From a bacterium (GTDB taxonomy: Bacteria > Cyanobacteriota > Vampirovibrionia > Obscuribacterales > Obscuribacteraceae): 64,000 bases of DNA. A model generated the notes under the pieces. That model was not told the DNA's origin and made no database searches. It saw nothing but the letters and a program-made list of their open reading frames with translations. The stretch is taken from contig JAGOSY010000002.1 in NCBI GenBank assembly GCA_018062085.1, positions 310,001-374,000 on the forward strand. The letters run 5' to 3'. This document shows, one piece after another, positions 17,638 through 26,641 of this stretch. A program made the translations under genes and the position numbers. The number at the start of each line of letters is the position of its first letter. Position 1 is the first letter of the stretch.

Positions 17638-18105
17638 ATGTCTCAGGACGGATCTGCTGGCCAGCGTCGGCGCAAGAAAAATGTTTTTCTTGCTTGGCCA
17701 TTGATTCGCAAGCTAGAGAGCCTAGCTTTTTTGGCCATGTTTATTGCGGTACCGTTTTTTGGCTATCGTGTGGTTGATTACACTTCAAGGCATCTGGCTT
17801 TGAACAATGCCGCCCATGATCTTGTCAAAGATATTCGCAAAGCCAAGCAGATGGCTGCCGAGCTAGGCATCGACATATCTGTCGAGTCAAGGCAATCGAC
17901 CGAGGGTAGAAGTGCCGCCTACGTCATTCGCAGTGGCTCTCGTACTCTTGAAGAAGTAGTTCTGCCTCAGGGAGTGAGCATGATCGGTGGAATTTCTTTT
18001 TCTAAAGAGGGTCAGCCCGATCACCCTGCTACTTTTGACGTGCATATGGACACCCGCTCGCTGGCCATAGATGTCGATCGTAATGGTCTTGTGACGTTGC
18101 CTTAG
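17638..18105 (+). CDS. Hypothetical protein with one N-terminal membrane helix
   Basis: The 155-residue protein has a basic N-terminus (GQRRRKKNVF), one hydrophobic helix at ~25-50 (LESLAFLAMFIAVPFFGYRVV) and an extracytoplasmic polar domain of about 100 residues. The layout, with a helix followed by KDIRKAKQMAAELG and short beta-rich stretches, recalls pilin-like (GspH/FimT) proteins. However, the GFxxxE prepilin motif is absent, so I do not assign that family. AGGAAGTCTAGG precedes the ATG. It converges with the GH63-like gene and their stops overlap by 4 bases. Confidence 0.6.
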   Translation: MSQDGSAGQRRRKKNVFLAWPLIRKLESLAFLAMFIAVPFFGYRVVDYTSRHLALNNAAHDLVKDIRKAKQMAAELGIDISVESRQSTEGRSAAYVIRSGSRTLEEVVLPQGVSMIGGISFSKEGQPDHPATFDVHMDTRSLAIDVDRNGLVTLP

Positions 18106-20915
18106 CGTAATTTATCTACCTGAGCATGCAATTCTTTTTCGTTGTCTCTCCAGTGTGCCATAAGGGCTGCGTTTGCTTTTCTTGCGGCATCTGGGCTAAG
18201 TATCATCTCTGTGGTTATCAGTTCTTCTAGGCGCATTAAGCGTGCCACTAGGCCGGTCCAGCCGGTTTGGTGGCTGGCGCCGAGGCCAAGGCCAGTTTCC
18301 GCATGGAAGTATTCGTAGAAGAGAATATGATCTTTCCAATTGGGATCGCTCTGGAATTTCTCTCGATCGCCATAGACTGGCCGCCTTCCATCTGGCCCAG
18401 GGAGAAAAATCGAGTACAGTCGCCGGGAGATTTCTTGAGCTACTTCTAGCAGATTCATGAAGTGGCCTGAACCAGTGGGGCACTCAACTTTGAATGATTC
18501 ACCATAGTAGCCAAAATAGAGATACAGTGATTTGATTAGCAAATAGTTTACTGGCATCCAAATTGGACCGCGCCAGTTAGAATTGCCGCCAAACATGCCG
18601 TTGTCTGACTCGCCAGGCATATAGTCGACTCTAAATTCGTGACCCTCGTGCTCAAAGACGAAGGGATGGTCTTTATGGTAAAGAGAAAGAGAGCGGATGC
18701 CATGGGGGCTGAGAAACTCTTTTTCGTCGAGCATGCGCGAAAGTATGCGCCTTAGCTTGACGTGGTTTACCACTGAAAGCATGCGTCTACCAACTACACC
18801 AGGTTTCGATGGTAGATGAATATTGGCACAAAGCTCTGGATGTCTTTGGGTAAAGTCTTTACTGAGTTTGCAAAATGTTGGTAGTTTTTCTAATACCGAT
18901 TCTTCCATAACGCAGACGGCCGTAAGAGGTAACAAGCCCACCATCGATCTTACTTTCAGACGTCTTGAGTGACCCCCCGGTAGGCGCAATACGTCATAGA
19001 AAAATCCATCTTCTTCGTCCCAAAGCTCATCGCGGTGTTCGCCAGGGCGGTCCATAGCGCCGGCAATCCACAAAGTATGCTGTAAAAAGCGCACGGCAAT
19101 GTCTTCATAGAGTGGGTCATGGGAGGCTACTTCGATAGCTATTCTCAGCATCTGCTGGCTAAAGAAAACCATCCAAGAAGTACCATCGGCTTGTTCTAGC
19201 GAACCACCTGTCGGTAGCGGCGCGCTGCGATCAAAGACGCCTATATTGTCTAGACCTAAAAATCCGCCTTCAAAGACATTCTTGCCTGAAGGGTCTTTGC
19301 GGTTTATCCACCAACTATAGTTGACTATGAGCTTAGTGAAGGCATACTTAAGAAAGTCAATGTCACCCTTGCCGTTATTGCGTGCTTTATCGTTTTGATA
19401 TATTTCGATGGTGGCAAAGGCATGCACCGGCGGATTGACATCGCTGAAGTTCCATTCGTAGGCCGGCAGTTGTCCGTTGGGATGCTGATAGTCATTGCGC
19501 AACATCAAGTCTAATTGCTTTTTGGCAAAATCAGTATCTAGGCTTCCTAGCGGTACTGTGTGAAAGGCTAGATCCCAGGCGGCATACCATGGATACTCCC
19601 ATTTGTCGGGCATCGAGATGATGTCATCGTTGTACATGTGGTGCCAATCACTGTTTCGCACTTTACTGTGTTTGTTGTGGTCAGCTAGCCAGCGGTCTAG
19701 GTCATAGTAGAAGTATTGCTTCGACCAAAGCATGCCTGCCATAGCTTGGCGAAACACTCTTGCTTTTTCGACGTCTGCCATCATATCTGGTGTGTACATG
19801 GCCTCATAGAACTGATCGGCCTCTTCAAGACGTTGTTCGAGCACTTGGTCAAAGTCGGCGAAGGGCTCTTTGAAAATATCTGGTGCCAAGTTGCTGAGGC
19901 GCACCATAACTGTTTTTGAGCCACCTGCTGCGACAGTAAACTGGTAGTGAGCTGAGGCTTTAGTACCGACCATTTCGGGGTTACAGGTATCTTGGCCGCT
20001 TACTATTAAGTTATTTATGCCATCTTTAACGAAGGCGGTGCGATTGGCGTTGCCGTAAAGACGCTGATGGTTGGTGTCGTTTTCGCAGAAAAGCAGCGGT
20101 ACTTGTTGTTGGTCTTCGTTTTTTTGTTCTTCTTCGCTGCTCGGGCCATGGCAGTAGAGATAATAATCTGGCAGTGACTCTTGAAATAGTGGGTCAGTGT
20201 GATGGGCGTGAATAACGCTGAATTTCTTATGGCTGAGCTTTTCTAAGACTGGCTTTCTACTATGCTCATTATGGTCCCAAGTATTGCGGAACAATAAAGT
20301 GGGTAGGATGTGAAGTGGTGCATCGTTGCTGCCGCGATTTTCGGCTGTAATCTTGACCAAAATATCGTTCGGTCCAGCTTTGGCGTATTCGACAAAGACA
20401 TCAAAATATTGATTGTCATCAAACACTTTGGTATCGATCAGCTCATACTCTGGCTCTTGGCGGCTGCGACCTCTGTTGCTTTCTACTAATTGGCTGTAGG
20501 GAAAAGCCTGGTGTGGATACTTATACAAGTACTTCATATAAGAGTGGCTGGGGGTGCTGTCAAGGTAGAAATAGTACTCTTTGACATCTTCGCCATGGTT
20601 ACCTTCGCTATTGGTCAGACCGAAAAGGCGTTCCTTCAAGATTGGGTCTTGGCCGTTCCATAGAGCTAAGCTAAAGCAGAGAACTTGGTGGTCGTCAGAT
20701 ATTCCGGCTAAGCCGTCCTCGCCCCAGCGGTAAGCGCGAGAGCGGGCTTGATCGTGGCTGAAATAATTCCAGGCATCGCCGTTGTCGCTGTAGTCTTCGC
20801 GCACTGTGCCCCATTGGCGTTCGCTTAAATATGGCCCCCATTTCTTCCATGGCTCTTTGCCTTGGCGCTCTAATTCAAGTCTTTCTACTTCGTGCTTTCC
20901 AGCAATCTTGGTCAT
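18102..20915 (-). CDS. GH63-like glucosidase (MGH1-type)
   Basis: The ~937-residue protein resembles the bacterial glycoside hydrolase family 63 / mannosyl-oligosaccharide glucosidase-like proteins. It starts with KKWGPYLSERQWGTVREDYS and has an N-terminal beta-sandwich region followed by an (alpha/alpha)6 domain. Landmarks are WEYPWYAAWDLAFHTVPL, HPNGQLPAYEWNFSDVNPP, DEEDGFFYDVLRLP and NSNWRGPIWMPVNYLLIKSL. The AAWD aspartate is the likely general acid; the base is not pinned down. No signal peptide is seen, so it is probably cytoplasmic, acting on an alpha-glucoside or glucosylglycerate-type compound. Start: ATG at 20915 with GGGGAG just upstream, preferred to a TTG 18 bases earlier. Confidence 0.85.
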   Translation of the reverse strand: MTKIAGKHEVERLELERQGKEPWKKWGPYLSERQWGTVREDYSDNGDAWNYFSHDQARSRAYRWGEDGLAGISDDHQVLCFSLALWNGQDPILKERLFGLTNSEGNHGEDVKEYYFYLDSTPSHSYMKYLYKYPHQAFPYSQLVESNRGRSRQEPEYELIDTKVFDDNQYFDVFVEYAKAGPNDILVKITAENRGSNDAPLHILPTLLFRNTWDHNEHSRKPVLEKLSHKKFSVIHAHHTDPLFQESLPDYYLYCHGPSSEEEQKNEDQQQVPLLFCENDTNHQRLYGNANRTAFVKDGINNLIVSGQDTCNPEMVGTKASAHYQFTVAAGGSKTVMVRLSNLAPDIFKEPFADFDQVLEQRLEEADQFYEAMYTPDMMADVEKARVFRQAMAGMLWSKQYFYYDLDRWLADHNKHSKVRNSDWHHMYNDDIISMPDKWEYPWYAAWDLAFHTVPLGSLDTDFAKKQLDLMLRNDYQHPNGQLPAYEWNFSDVNPPVHAFATIEIYQNDKARNNGKGDIDFLKYAFTKLIVNYSWWINRKDPSGKNVFEGGFLGLDNIGVFDRSAPLPTGGSLEQADGTSWMVFFSQQMLRIAIEVASHDPLYEDIAVRFLQHTLWIAGAMDRPGEHRDELWDEEDGFFYDVLRLPGGHSRRLKVRSMVGLLPLTAVCVMEESVLEKLPTFCKLSKDFTQRHPELCANIHLPSKPGVVGRRMLSVVNHVKLRRILSRMLDEKEFLSPHGIRSLSLYHKDHPFVFEHEGHEFRVDYMPGESDNGMFGGNSNWRGPIWMPVNYLLIKSLYLYFGYYGESFKVECPTGSGHFMNLLEVAQEISRRLYSIFLPGPDGRRPVYGDREKFQSDPNWKDHILFYEYFHAETGLGLGASHQTGWTGLVARLMRLEELITTEMILSPDAARKANAALMAHWRDNEKELHAQVDKLR

Positions 20916-21031
20916 TTTCTCCCCACAAGCCAACAGTTTGATTTAACCGCTTCGTCTAACGGTTAGATGTATTAGAACGGATACGTCGATGATAGCTTAT
21001 TGAAATCGGAGATCTTTTACTGGTCTAGCGT

Positions 21032-21282
21032 TTGTGCCGAAATATCTCTGACGTTTTCGCTGTTGCTTTGTTCACAGTCGAGCCAGCTTTGGCTCAGGGT
21101 GGAGATATTGAGGTTAAGAGCGGTCAAGGGGAAGAGTTCAACATTAAAGGCAACCTCTTTGGACGCCATCTTGGTTTGGCCTAGGTAGGCGCAAGACAAC
21201 TGTTGATTTGTCTGGCACCGCTGGTCTTGTCAATCAACTCCTGAAAGAGAAAGTTAGTAGAGACAAAGCTGAGGTAAACTGA
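21032..21282 (+). pseudogene. Decayed gene for a small secreted protein (one frameshift)
   Basis: From a TTG at 21032 the frame reads a signal-peptide-like stretch (VFAVALFTVEPALAQG) and then GGDIEVKSGQGEEFNIKG, ending at a TAG at 21182. Moving to the next frame at 21184, the sequence continues GRRKTTVDLSGTAGLVNQLL to a TGA at 21280-21282. Both halves look coding and fit one ~80-residue exported protein broken by one indel. It lies in the gap between the GH63-like gene and the leucine-rich protein gene. No family is recognised. The alternative is chance open frames. Confidence 0.4.
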
Positions 21283-21307
21283 ACATTTGTCAGTTGACAG
21301 GGTTCGG

Positions 21308-22324
21308 GTGCATAAAATTTCAAAGCCGATAGTTTCAGGTTTATTCGGTCGGTTGCTGCTAGCTTTAGCTTTAACTTTATTGACCAGTTTTTACAGCCAC
21401 GTAGCGGCTGAATCAGGTCTGTTTCACGAGTATCCAACCGTTAAAAACGTGCCAATGCCTGCCAGAGTTTTGAAGTTTCCGACTAATATTTCGGTGGGTG
21501 GTATTGCTGTTTTGGACAAGGCGTACTATTCACTAGACGACATTAGTGGTGATATTACTGATAGATCAATTAATCGCAAAGCCCAGGGAACGATTGCGAT
21601 TCCGCCCAACAAGTTTGTGGCTTTCTTTCCAAATCACAACTTTATTCGCTCACCTCATTTGCTCGATGCCTTGCCTGCTAATAGCTTCGATTTCGTGCTT
21701 TTCCGTTACATGTCGATGGACTCTAACGAAGACAAATTGGGCAATCCAGCACTGGCCTATCTGGCACGCTTTAGCAGTATTCGTTGCCTCGATTTAGAAA
21801 AAGCAGAGATTAACGATCAAGGAGTGAAGCAACTTGCTCCACTAGTCAATTTGGAATTTATTGCGTTATTTAGCACTGAAATTGACGGTACTTTTCTAAA
21901 GAGTTTGGCTGGTCACAAAGCACTGCGATATGTAGCTGTAAACAATACAGGGTTTAAGAGTTCTGAACTGCGTTACTTCACTCTGCTGCCAAACTTGGAA
22001 TGTCTAAACATTTCCCATCTAAGGCTCAATGACCGTGATATTGAAGTGCTAACTGGTTGCAAGAATTTGAAGTGGCTTGCTTTGTCTAGTAACCCTGATA
22101 TTACAGATGGTGCTGTGAAAACCTTTGCCCTGATGCCTAAATTGCAAAGCCTCGACTTGCGCGAAACTAGATTTAGCAATAGAGCTTTGGAGTCGCTTGA
22201 GAAGAAAGGAATTGCCTTAAGAGGACGGAAGAAATCGCGCTTGCCGGCTGGGCATCGAAAACTTCGCGGCAACGGTGGTGTGGAGGAGATTTTCGCACCT
22301 TTTTCACGTGACCGCAAAATTTAA
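21308..22324 (+). CDS. Secreted leucine-rich-repeat-like protein
   Basis: The protein starts with a signal peptide (LLLALALTLLTSFYSHVAA). The mature part contains several 23-25-residue repeats with the pattern LxxLxLxxxxIxDxGVxxLxxLxxL (examples: LEKAEINDQGVKQLAPLVNL, LNISHLRLNDRDIEVLTGC, PDITDGAVKTFALMPKLQ). This is the AMN1/GALA-like leucine-rich repeat type, seen in binding proteins. The C-terminus is basic (RGRKKSRLPAGHRK). It is probably a periplasmic or surface binding protein; no ligand is evident. I favour GTG at 21308 (AGGG upstream) over the TTG at 21287. Confidence 0.72.
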   Translation: MHKISKPIVSGLFGRLLLALALTLLTSFYSHVAAESGLFHEYPTVKNVPMPARVLKFPTNISVGGIAVLDKAYYSLDDISGDITDRSINRKAQGTIAIPPNKFVAFFPNHNFIRSPHLLDALPANSFDFVLFRYMSMDSNEDKLGNPALAYLARFSSIRCLDLEKAEINDQGVKQLAPLVNLEFIALFSTEIDGTFLKSLAGHKALRYVAVNNTGFKSSELRYFTLLPNLECLNISHLRLNDRDIEVLTGCKNLKWLALSSNPDITDGAVKTFALMPKLQSLDLRETRFSNRALESLEKKGIALRGRKKSRLPAGHRKLRGNGGVEEIFAPFSRDRKI

Positions 22325-22386
22325 ATTGTTCTTGGAACTAATTGGACTATAACTAGTCACTTTGGGATGTCAGCGCCGAGGTGACC

Positions 22387-22719
22387 ATGACCAGCCCAAA
22401 CAGTGACGTTCAACTTCGCGACCGCCTAAACGAAGAATTTGGACAAGAGCAATCTGAACAGATTCTAGATTTGTTTTGTAGTGGAGTTGGCCTTGAATTG
22501 ACCAAGCTCAAAGAGTCTGCGGCAGCTCAAGATCTGCCTCGGCTGTTGCATAATTCGCGCGGGCTTAGAGCGGTTTGCCAATCGATATTTGTATCTGATA
22601 TGGAACAGACTTGCCTTGAAATTGAAGCTGCTGGTGAGCGGCTTGACTGGCAGCTCGTTGTCGAACTTCTGGTTCGCTTGCACGAGCAATTCGCAAGTGT
22701 TTGTCGGCAATGTCACTAG
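22387..22719 (+). CDS. Stand-alone Hpt-like phosphotransfer protein
   Basis: The ~110-residue all-helical protein has the Hpt pattern: LLHNSRGLRAVCQSIF, where His (about residue 55) is followed by xSRG as in the H-x-[LS]-K-G motif, and later MEQTCLEIEAAGERLDW. Hpt domains carry a phosphoryl group between histidine kinases and response regulators. No kinase or regulator gene is adjacent. The start is ATG at 22387 with GAGGTG upstream; a GTG at 22381 is also possible. Match to Hpt rests on a single motif and length, so moderate confidence. Confidence 0.55.
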   Translation: MTSPNSDVQLRDRLNEEFGQEQSEQILDLFCSGVGLELTKLKESAAAQDLPRLLHNSRGLRAVCQSIFVSDMEQTCLEIEAAGERLDWQLVVELLVRLHEQFASVCRQCH

Positions 22720-22725
22720 CTAGGT

Positions 22726-23910
22726 CTAGTATGTCTTAGTAGTCAGCTTACTTGCGGCGACTGAGTCGTGCTCTCTTACAAGGTTAGAGACTGTGCTGAG
22801 AAACTTCTCTCCACCTTTGCTGTTGAGGTGCACGGTGTCGTAGAAATTACTCTCGTCATAAGCTTTTGCCGATTGCAGGTCAAGAAAAGGCACTGCTGAT
22901 TCTTTGGTTGCTTCTTTGACGAAGCTTATATACTGTTGATAAAGCCCTGGGGGCATCAGCTTCAAATTGTCGTCAGTGAGGGGCATTGCCACCACACACA
23001 GTTTGATTTTGCGCTCGGCACAAAGAGCCGTGAGAGCGCGGAAACATTCTTTTTGCTTCTCAAACTGCTTGGCGTTGAAGTGCTTGTAGCGTTTGGCATA
23101 TTCTTCGATGCTTTGCTTCCATACGGCATCGCGATCGCCGCCTAGCAAGAAGTTTGCCAAAGGGTCTACAGCGCTAGCATTAGCGGCTAAACTAGCACTA
23201 GAGGCAGACTTTGAGTTAGCATCAGTGCTAGCTCCGGCAACAGATCCTGCTTGATTTGACAGGGGCAACTGAGCCAGCATTTTGTTTTCTAGCTTTGCTG
23301 CGAAATCTTGCACTTTTGCTTGGTAGCGGCCGCGTTTGCGATACAAAAATACGCTGCGATTGAGAACGAAATCTCCTCTTTCGTCAAAGTTATTGAAGAA
23401 CAATTTGTCGATTTTAGAAAAATCTTTGGTTTCAACCAGAGAGTCAAACACTGAGGTCATAGCCAAACCACCAGTGGTGTCATCCATAAAATCTCGTGGT
23501 GCTACGCCATAAATGAGAACACTTGGCCGTTGTTTTCCATTGAGCAATTTTTCTGTAATCAAATATGTATCAGAAACGAACTGTCCGGCAGTGGCAAGAC
23601 TTACCACCGGTCGATCCACCAGCTTTTCTAGGTGAGAGCTGGTGTGATGCTGCATACAGTCTTTGAAAAATGCCCCATCGGCTACATCAACACTCCAAAG
23701 CGGGGCGAGAATAAGCGATGAGCCGATCAGAACCACGGGCTCTGTTCCAGCTCGGGTCTGCAAAACGTTTGTTGCTTGGGCTAAAGACTTCTGAATGGCA
23801 TCTTTTTTTGACTCACCAGCGGCTTGGCCGTTTCCGGCCAAAGCCAGGTTAATAGCCAAGAACGCTAGTAAGGCAGTGGCGGTTTTGTTGATCTTCAAAG
23901 AAATGCCCAA
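22726..23910 (-). CDS. Secreted SGNH/DltD-like protein
   Basis: The 394-residue protein begins with a signal peptide (ALLAFLAINLALAGNGQAAG). VVLIGSSLILAPLW, early in the mature part, corresponds to the G-x-S-x block I of SGNH-like hydrolases. SNFYDTVHLNSKGGEKF near the C-terminus gives the block V D-x-x-H pair. A central Ala/Ser-rich low-complexity stretch (residues ~225-250, SKSASSASLAANASA) separates the parts. Distant relatives act on acyl or acetyl groups of cell-envelope polymers (AlgX/DltD-like). The exact substrate is unknown. The start is TTG. Confidence 0.6.
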   Translation of the reverse strand: MGISLKINKTATALLAFLAINLALAGNGQAAGESKKDAIQKSLAQATNVLQTRAGTEPVVLIGSSLILAPLWSVDVADGAFFKDCMQHHTSSHLEKLVDRPVVSLATAGQFVSDTYLITEKLLNGKQRPSVLIYGVAPRDFMDDTTGGLAMTSVFDSLVETKDFSKIDKLFFNNFDERGDFVLNRSVFLYRKRGRYQAKVQDFAAKLENKMLAQLPLSNQAGSVAGASTDANSKSASSASLAANASAVDPLANFLLGGDRDAVWKQSIEEYAKRYKHFNAKQFEKQKECFRALTALCAERKIKLCVVAMPLTDDNLKLMPPGLYQQYISFVKEATKESAVPFLDLQSAKAYDESNFYDTVHLNSKGGEKFLSTVSNLVREHDSVAASKLTTKTY

Positions 23911-24015
23911 TTCTGATTGTCAGGAGGCTATTAAACCATACATCCTCTTGAAGCAGATATATTTCGCTTAATTTGACTCAGTTTTCAGGCTTTAGCCTTT
24001 TTTTAGCCGACTTTT

Positions 24016-24243
24016 TTAGCCGACGTTAACGGCGCCACCTTGGTAGGCGTAGATCAAGAGCATCCGGCCGCCGTGAGGGCCCACTGTGAGTGCTGTCATT
24101 GAGGTGAGCTGATAGCGGTAGTTGGAATGCTCGATAATTGACTGTGAAACGTCATCGGCCGGGCAAATTTCTTGCAAGACCATGGTTGGGCTCTTAATAA
24201 ATTTCTTCAGTTTAGTATCGACAATATCAGTTAACTTGGGCAT
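24016..24243 (-). CDS. Small hypothetical protein upstream partner of GlcG-like gene
   Basis: The 75-residue protein has no signal peptide or known motif. It contains MVLQEICPADDVSQSIIEHS and ends VGPHGGRMLLIYAYQGGAVNVG. The ATG has a strong AAAGGAGA ribosome binding site. It follows the GlcG-like gene on the same strand after 24 bases, so the two are probably one operon. Just past the stop, the 13-base unit GTCGGCTAAAAAA is tandemly duplicated, starting inside the last codons. Confidence 0.55.
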   Translation of the reverse strand: MPKLTDIVDTKLKKFIKSPTMVLQEICPADDVSQSIIEHSNYRYQLTSMTALTVGPHGGRMLLIYAYQGGAVNVG

Positions 24244-24267
24244 CGTTTGTCTCCTTTGTTGAGTGTT

Positions 24268-24663
24268 TTAGAAGGCTGCTGCGCCAGCTTCAGCTACAGC
24301 GTGGTCTTGGTCGCCAGAGCCACCGCTGACGCCAATAGCTCCGACTACTTTTCCGTCTTTTTTCAAGGGGATGCCACCGGCGAAAATCATGATTTTGCCG
24401 TCGTTAGAGGCATTGATGCCGAAAAACTGTCCGCCCGATTGACTATGACTGGCCAAGTCTTTGGTGGTTATGTCGAAGGCACGGGCTGTGTAAGCTTTTT
24501 TGATTGAAATATCGATACTGCCTAACCAGGCATTGTCCATGCGCACATGGGCGACTAGATTGCCGCCAGCATCAGCTACTGCAATATTCATGGGCTGGCC
24601 AATCTCGGCTGCTTTTGCTTCGGCTGCTGCAATTACTTTTCTTGCAATTTCTAGTGTAACCAT
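24268..24663 (-). CDS. GlcG/HbpS family protein
   Basis: The 131-residue protein has the features of the GlcG/HbpS fold: AMNIAVADAGGNLVAHVRMD-like block (visible as NIAVADAGGNLVAHVRMDNA), the KKAYTARAF helix, FAGGIPLKKDGKVVGAIGVSG and SGDQDHAVAEAGAAAF at the end. Members bind haem or small molecules or assist corrinoid/glycolate systems; cytosolic when, as here, no signal peptide is present. The second domain of some PduO/cobalamin adenosyltransferases is the same fold. Operon partner: the small gene at 24016. Confidence 0.85.
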   Translation of the reverse strand: MVTLEIARKVIAAAEAKAAEIGQPMNIAVADAGGNLVAHVRMDNAWLGSIDISIKKAYTARAFDITTKDLASHSQSGGQFFGINASNDGKIMIFAGGIPLKKDGKVVGAIGVSGGSGDQDHAVAEAGAAAF

Positions 24664-24797
24664 ACCTTTAGATGCCCCTTGCGATGATTTTTTGAATTTG
24701 GTTATAGATTTAGCTCTAAAAGGTACGCTAAGCCAGCACTTTTTTCTAGCGGTAGCATTTTCTGGGTGAAGCTGTTGAAAACTTATACACTGAAACC

Positions 24798-25757
24798 ATG
24801 GGCAAGAAAAAACCTCTTCTAGCTATGATTTCCATTCTGCTTGGTCTACTTATTGTGGAGCCAATCATATACACGCCGGCAGATGCTCGTGCTCTTTCAG
24901 AAAGTGATCGAAAGCTCGAACTGCAGTTTGCCGGTCAACAAGTGCTAGTCACCGTTGCCGGTCGGCTCAATATTTCTCAATCTGACCTGCAAGCCTATGT
25001 CACGAGCGCTGCTTTGGCCGTGGGAAAAATCTATGGGCACATTCCTGCTAAACGCACTGTAATAAGAGTCGAAGCTGTTGATGGTGACAGCGTTGGCTTT
25101 GCTACTAGCACCTATGACGATGATAACGACTGCGGCCTGATTGAAATTGCAATAGGCCGCAATACCAGTCGGGAGACTCTAGATCAAAGCTGGACGCTCA
25201 CCCATGAAATGCTCCATCTGGGTTTTCCCATAGTTGAACATTCAAAGCGCTGGTTGGCAGAGGGAATTGCTACGTACGAGGAGCCCATTGGTCGGCTGCG
25301 TATGGGCATGATTAGTGCTGACGATCTTTGGGGTGACCTCATGCGTTATGGTCCAACTGGCCTACCTCAACCCGGCGATCGGGGCCTCAATTACAGTCGT
25401 ACTTTTGAGCGAATCTATTGGGGCGGGGCTATCTACTGCTTGCTTGCTGACATTGAGATCAGGCAGAAAACTGGCAATAGATACGGTCTTGAGCACGCTT
25501 TGCGCGGTATTGCCAGTGGTGGTGGTACTGCCCGCTCTGATTGGTCGGCCAGTCAAGCTCTAGCAGCTGGTGATCAAGCGCTAAACCTAGACGTTCTCCG
25601 TAGCCTGTATAAGAAGATGGCTTTTGATGCTTATCCAGTAGATTTAGCCAGGCTCTGGCAACAATTAGGAATTAAGCGAACTTCAAATGGCATTGTCTTT
25701 GATAACAGTGCGCCACTAGCTAAGATTCGCCAGGCCATTGAAAGAGGCAGTCAGTAA
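24798..25757 (+). CDS. Secreted gluzincin-type metallopeptidase (peptidase MA-like)
   Basis: The 319-residue protein has a signal peptide or N-terminal anchor (LLAMISILLGLLIVEPIIY). The zinc motif HEMLH lies in WTLTHEMLHLGF, with the distal Glu in RWLAEGIATYEEP, about 25 residues later, as in the peptidase MA-like superfamily. ERIYWGGAIYCLLADIEIR is a further conserved helix. The role is unknown extracytoplasmic proteolysis. Unlike the HExxH protein at 726-2246 it has no TPR region. It converges with the alpha/beta hydrolase gene, stop codons adjacent. Confidence 0.78.
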   Translation: MGKKKPLLAMISILLGLLIVEPIIYTPADARALSESDRKLELQFAGQQVLVTVAGRLNISQSDLQAYVTSAALAVGKIYGHIPAKRTVIRVEAVDGDSVGFATSTYDDDNDCGLIEIAIGRNTSRETLDQSWTLTHEMLHLGFPIVEHSKRWLAEGIATYEEPIGRLRMGMISADDLWGDLMRYGPTGLPQPGDRGLNYSRTFERIYWGGAIYCLLADIEIRQKTGNRYGLEHALRGIASGGGTARSDWSASQALAAGDQALNLDVLRSLYKKMAFDAYPVDLARLWQQLGIKRTSNGIVFDNSAPLAKIRQAIERGSQ

Positions 25758-26624
25758 CTATGAAAATAGTGGAGAAAGCACTTCATCTAGCATGCGGTGC
25801 AATAAGAAGTGCCCGCGCTTTGGCACTATATTGATTGTGGCGTGCGGTATGTGATCTTTGAGATACTGGGTCATGAGAATTGGCAGGAGCCGATCTTCCT
25901 CGCCATGCCAGAGAGTAACGTGGCCTTTAATTTCGCTTAGGTCAAAACCCCAGTCTTGTGCCACTGCGCGATAGTCGTCAACTACTCCCATGCCGCCTTG
26001 TCGAGTCGATTCAAAAATAAAGTCAGTGGCCTCTGCTAGTGAAAGCTCTTGCACAATTGCTTTATCGTTCTCAGAAAGTTCATTTTCCAAAATCCATTTC
26101 ATGGTCGGCGCTGGCAGTTTGCCGCTAGCGTCTAGGCTTGCTGCTAGCACGCTTTCAAGGGCCGGAGGGCATGACAGTAATATGCGATCAGCGAGAAGAC
26201 CAAGTTGCTCAACTTTAACCGGTGGCAGTATTGGTGAGGCCCCACCAACAGTGCTAATTCTGGTAAAACGCTGTGGTAACTTGTAGGCGCAGGCCCAGAC
26301 GTAGGGGCCGGCTAGCGACCAGCCTAGTAATGGCAGCGATTCAATGTTGAGATGATTGAGTAAGTGTTCAACATCACTAGTCCAGTCAAGCAAGCTGCGC
26401 TTGGGCTGGGGTGATGAAATGCCAATGCCGGGCCGGTCAGGGGCAATTAGTCTGATGTTGTTTTCTTGGCAATGTCTGCTGGCAAATTCTATATCTAGTC
26501 GGCTGCTTACGCCGCCATGAAAATAGAGCAGCGGTTGGCCACCGCCGGCACCATACTGAGCCCAGCCAAGGGTGCGCCCATCGGGCAGCGTCATTGTATG
26601 ATCTTGGCGTTCGTGCTCAAGCAT
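25758..26624 (-). CDS. Alpha/beta hydrolase
   Basis: The 288-residue single-domain hydrolase has an oxyanion-loop FHGGVSSR, RLIAPDRPGIGISSPQ, the nucleophile elbow GWSLAG (Ser), the acid in WHGEEDRLLP and the catalytic His in KRGHFLLH. The order and spacing fit the classical fold (haloalkane dehalogenase/esterase-like). The substrate cannot be told. It is probably cytoplasmic. It is followed upstream on the same strand by the DUF2156-like gene, with a gap of 17 bases, and the pair may be cotranscribed. Confidence 0.85.
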   Translation of the reverse strand: MLEHERQDHTMTLPDGRTLGWAQYGAGGGQPLLYFHGGVSSRLDIEFASRHCQENNIRLIAPDRPGIGISSPQPKRSLLDWTSDVEHLLNHLNIESLPLLGWSLAGPYVWACAYKLPQRFTRISTVGGASPILPPVKVEQLGLLADRILLSCPPALESVLAASLDASGKLPAPTMKWILENELSENDKAIVQELSLAEATDFIFESTRQGGMGVVDDYRAVAQDWGFDLSEIKGHVTLWHGEEDRLLPILMTQYLKDHIPHATINIVPKRGHFLLHRMLDEVLSPLFS

Positions 26625-26641
26625 TTACCGCGTCTACCTCG

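Noticed and set aside
17638..18105. A type II/IV pseudopilin
   Set aside because: A hydrophobic N-terminal helix with a basic lead is present, but the GFxxxE prepilin cleavage motif is not.
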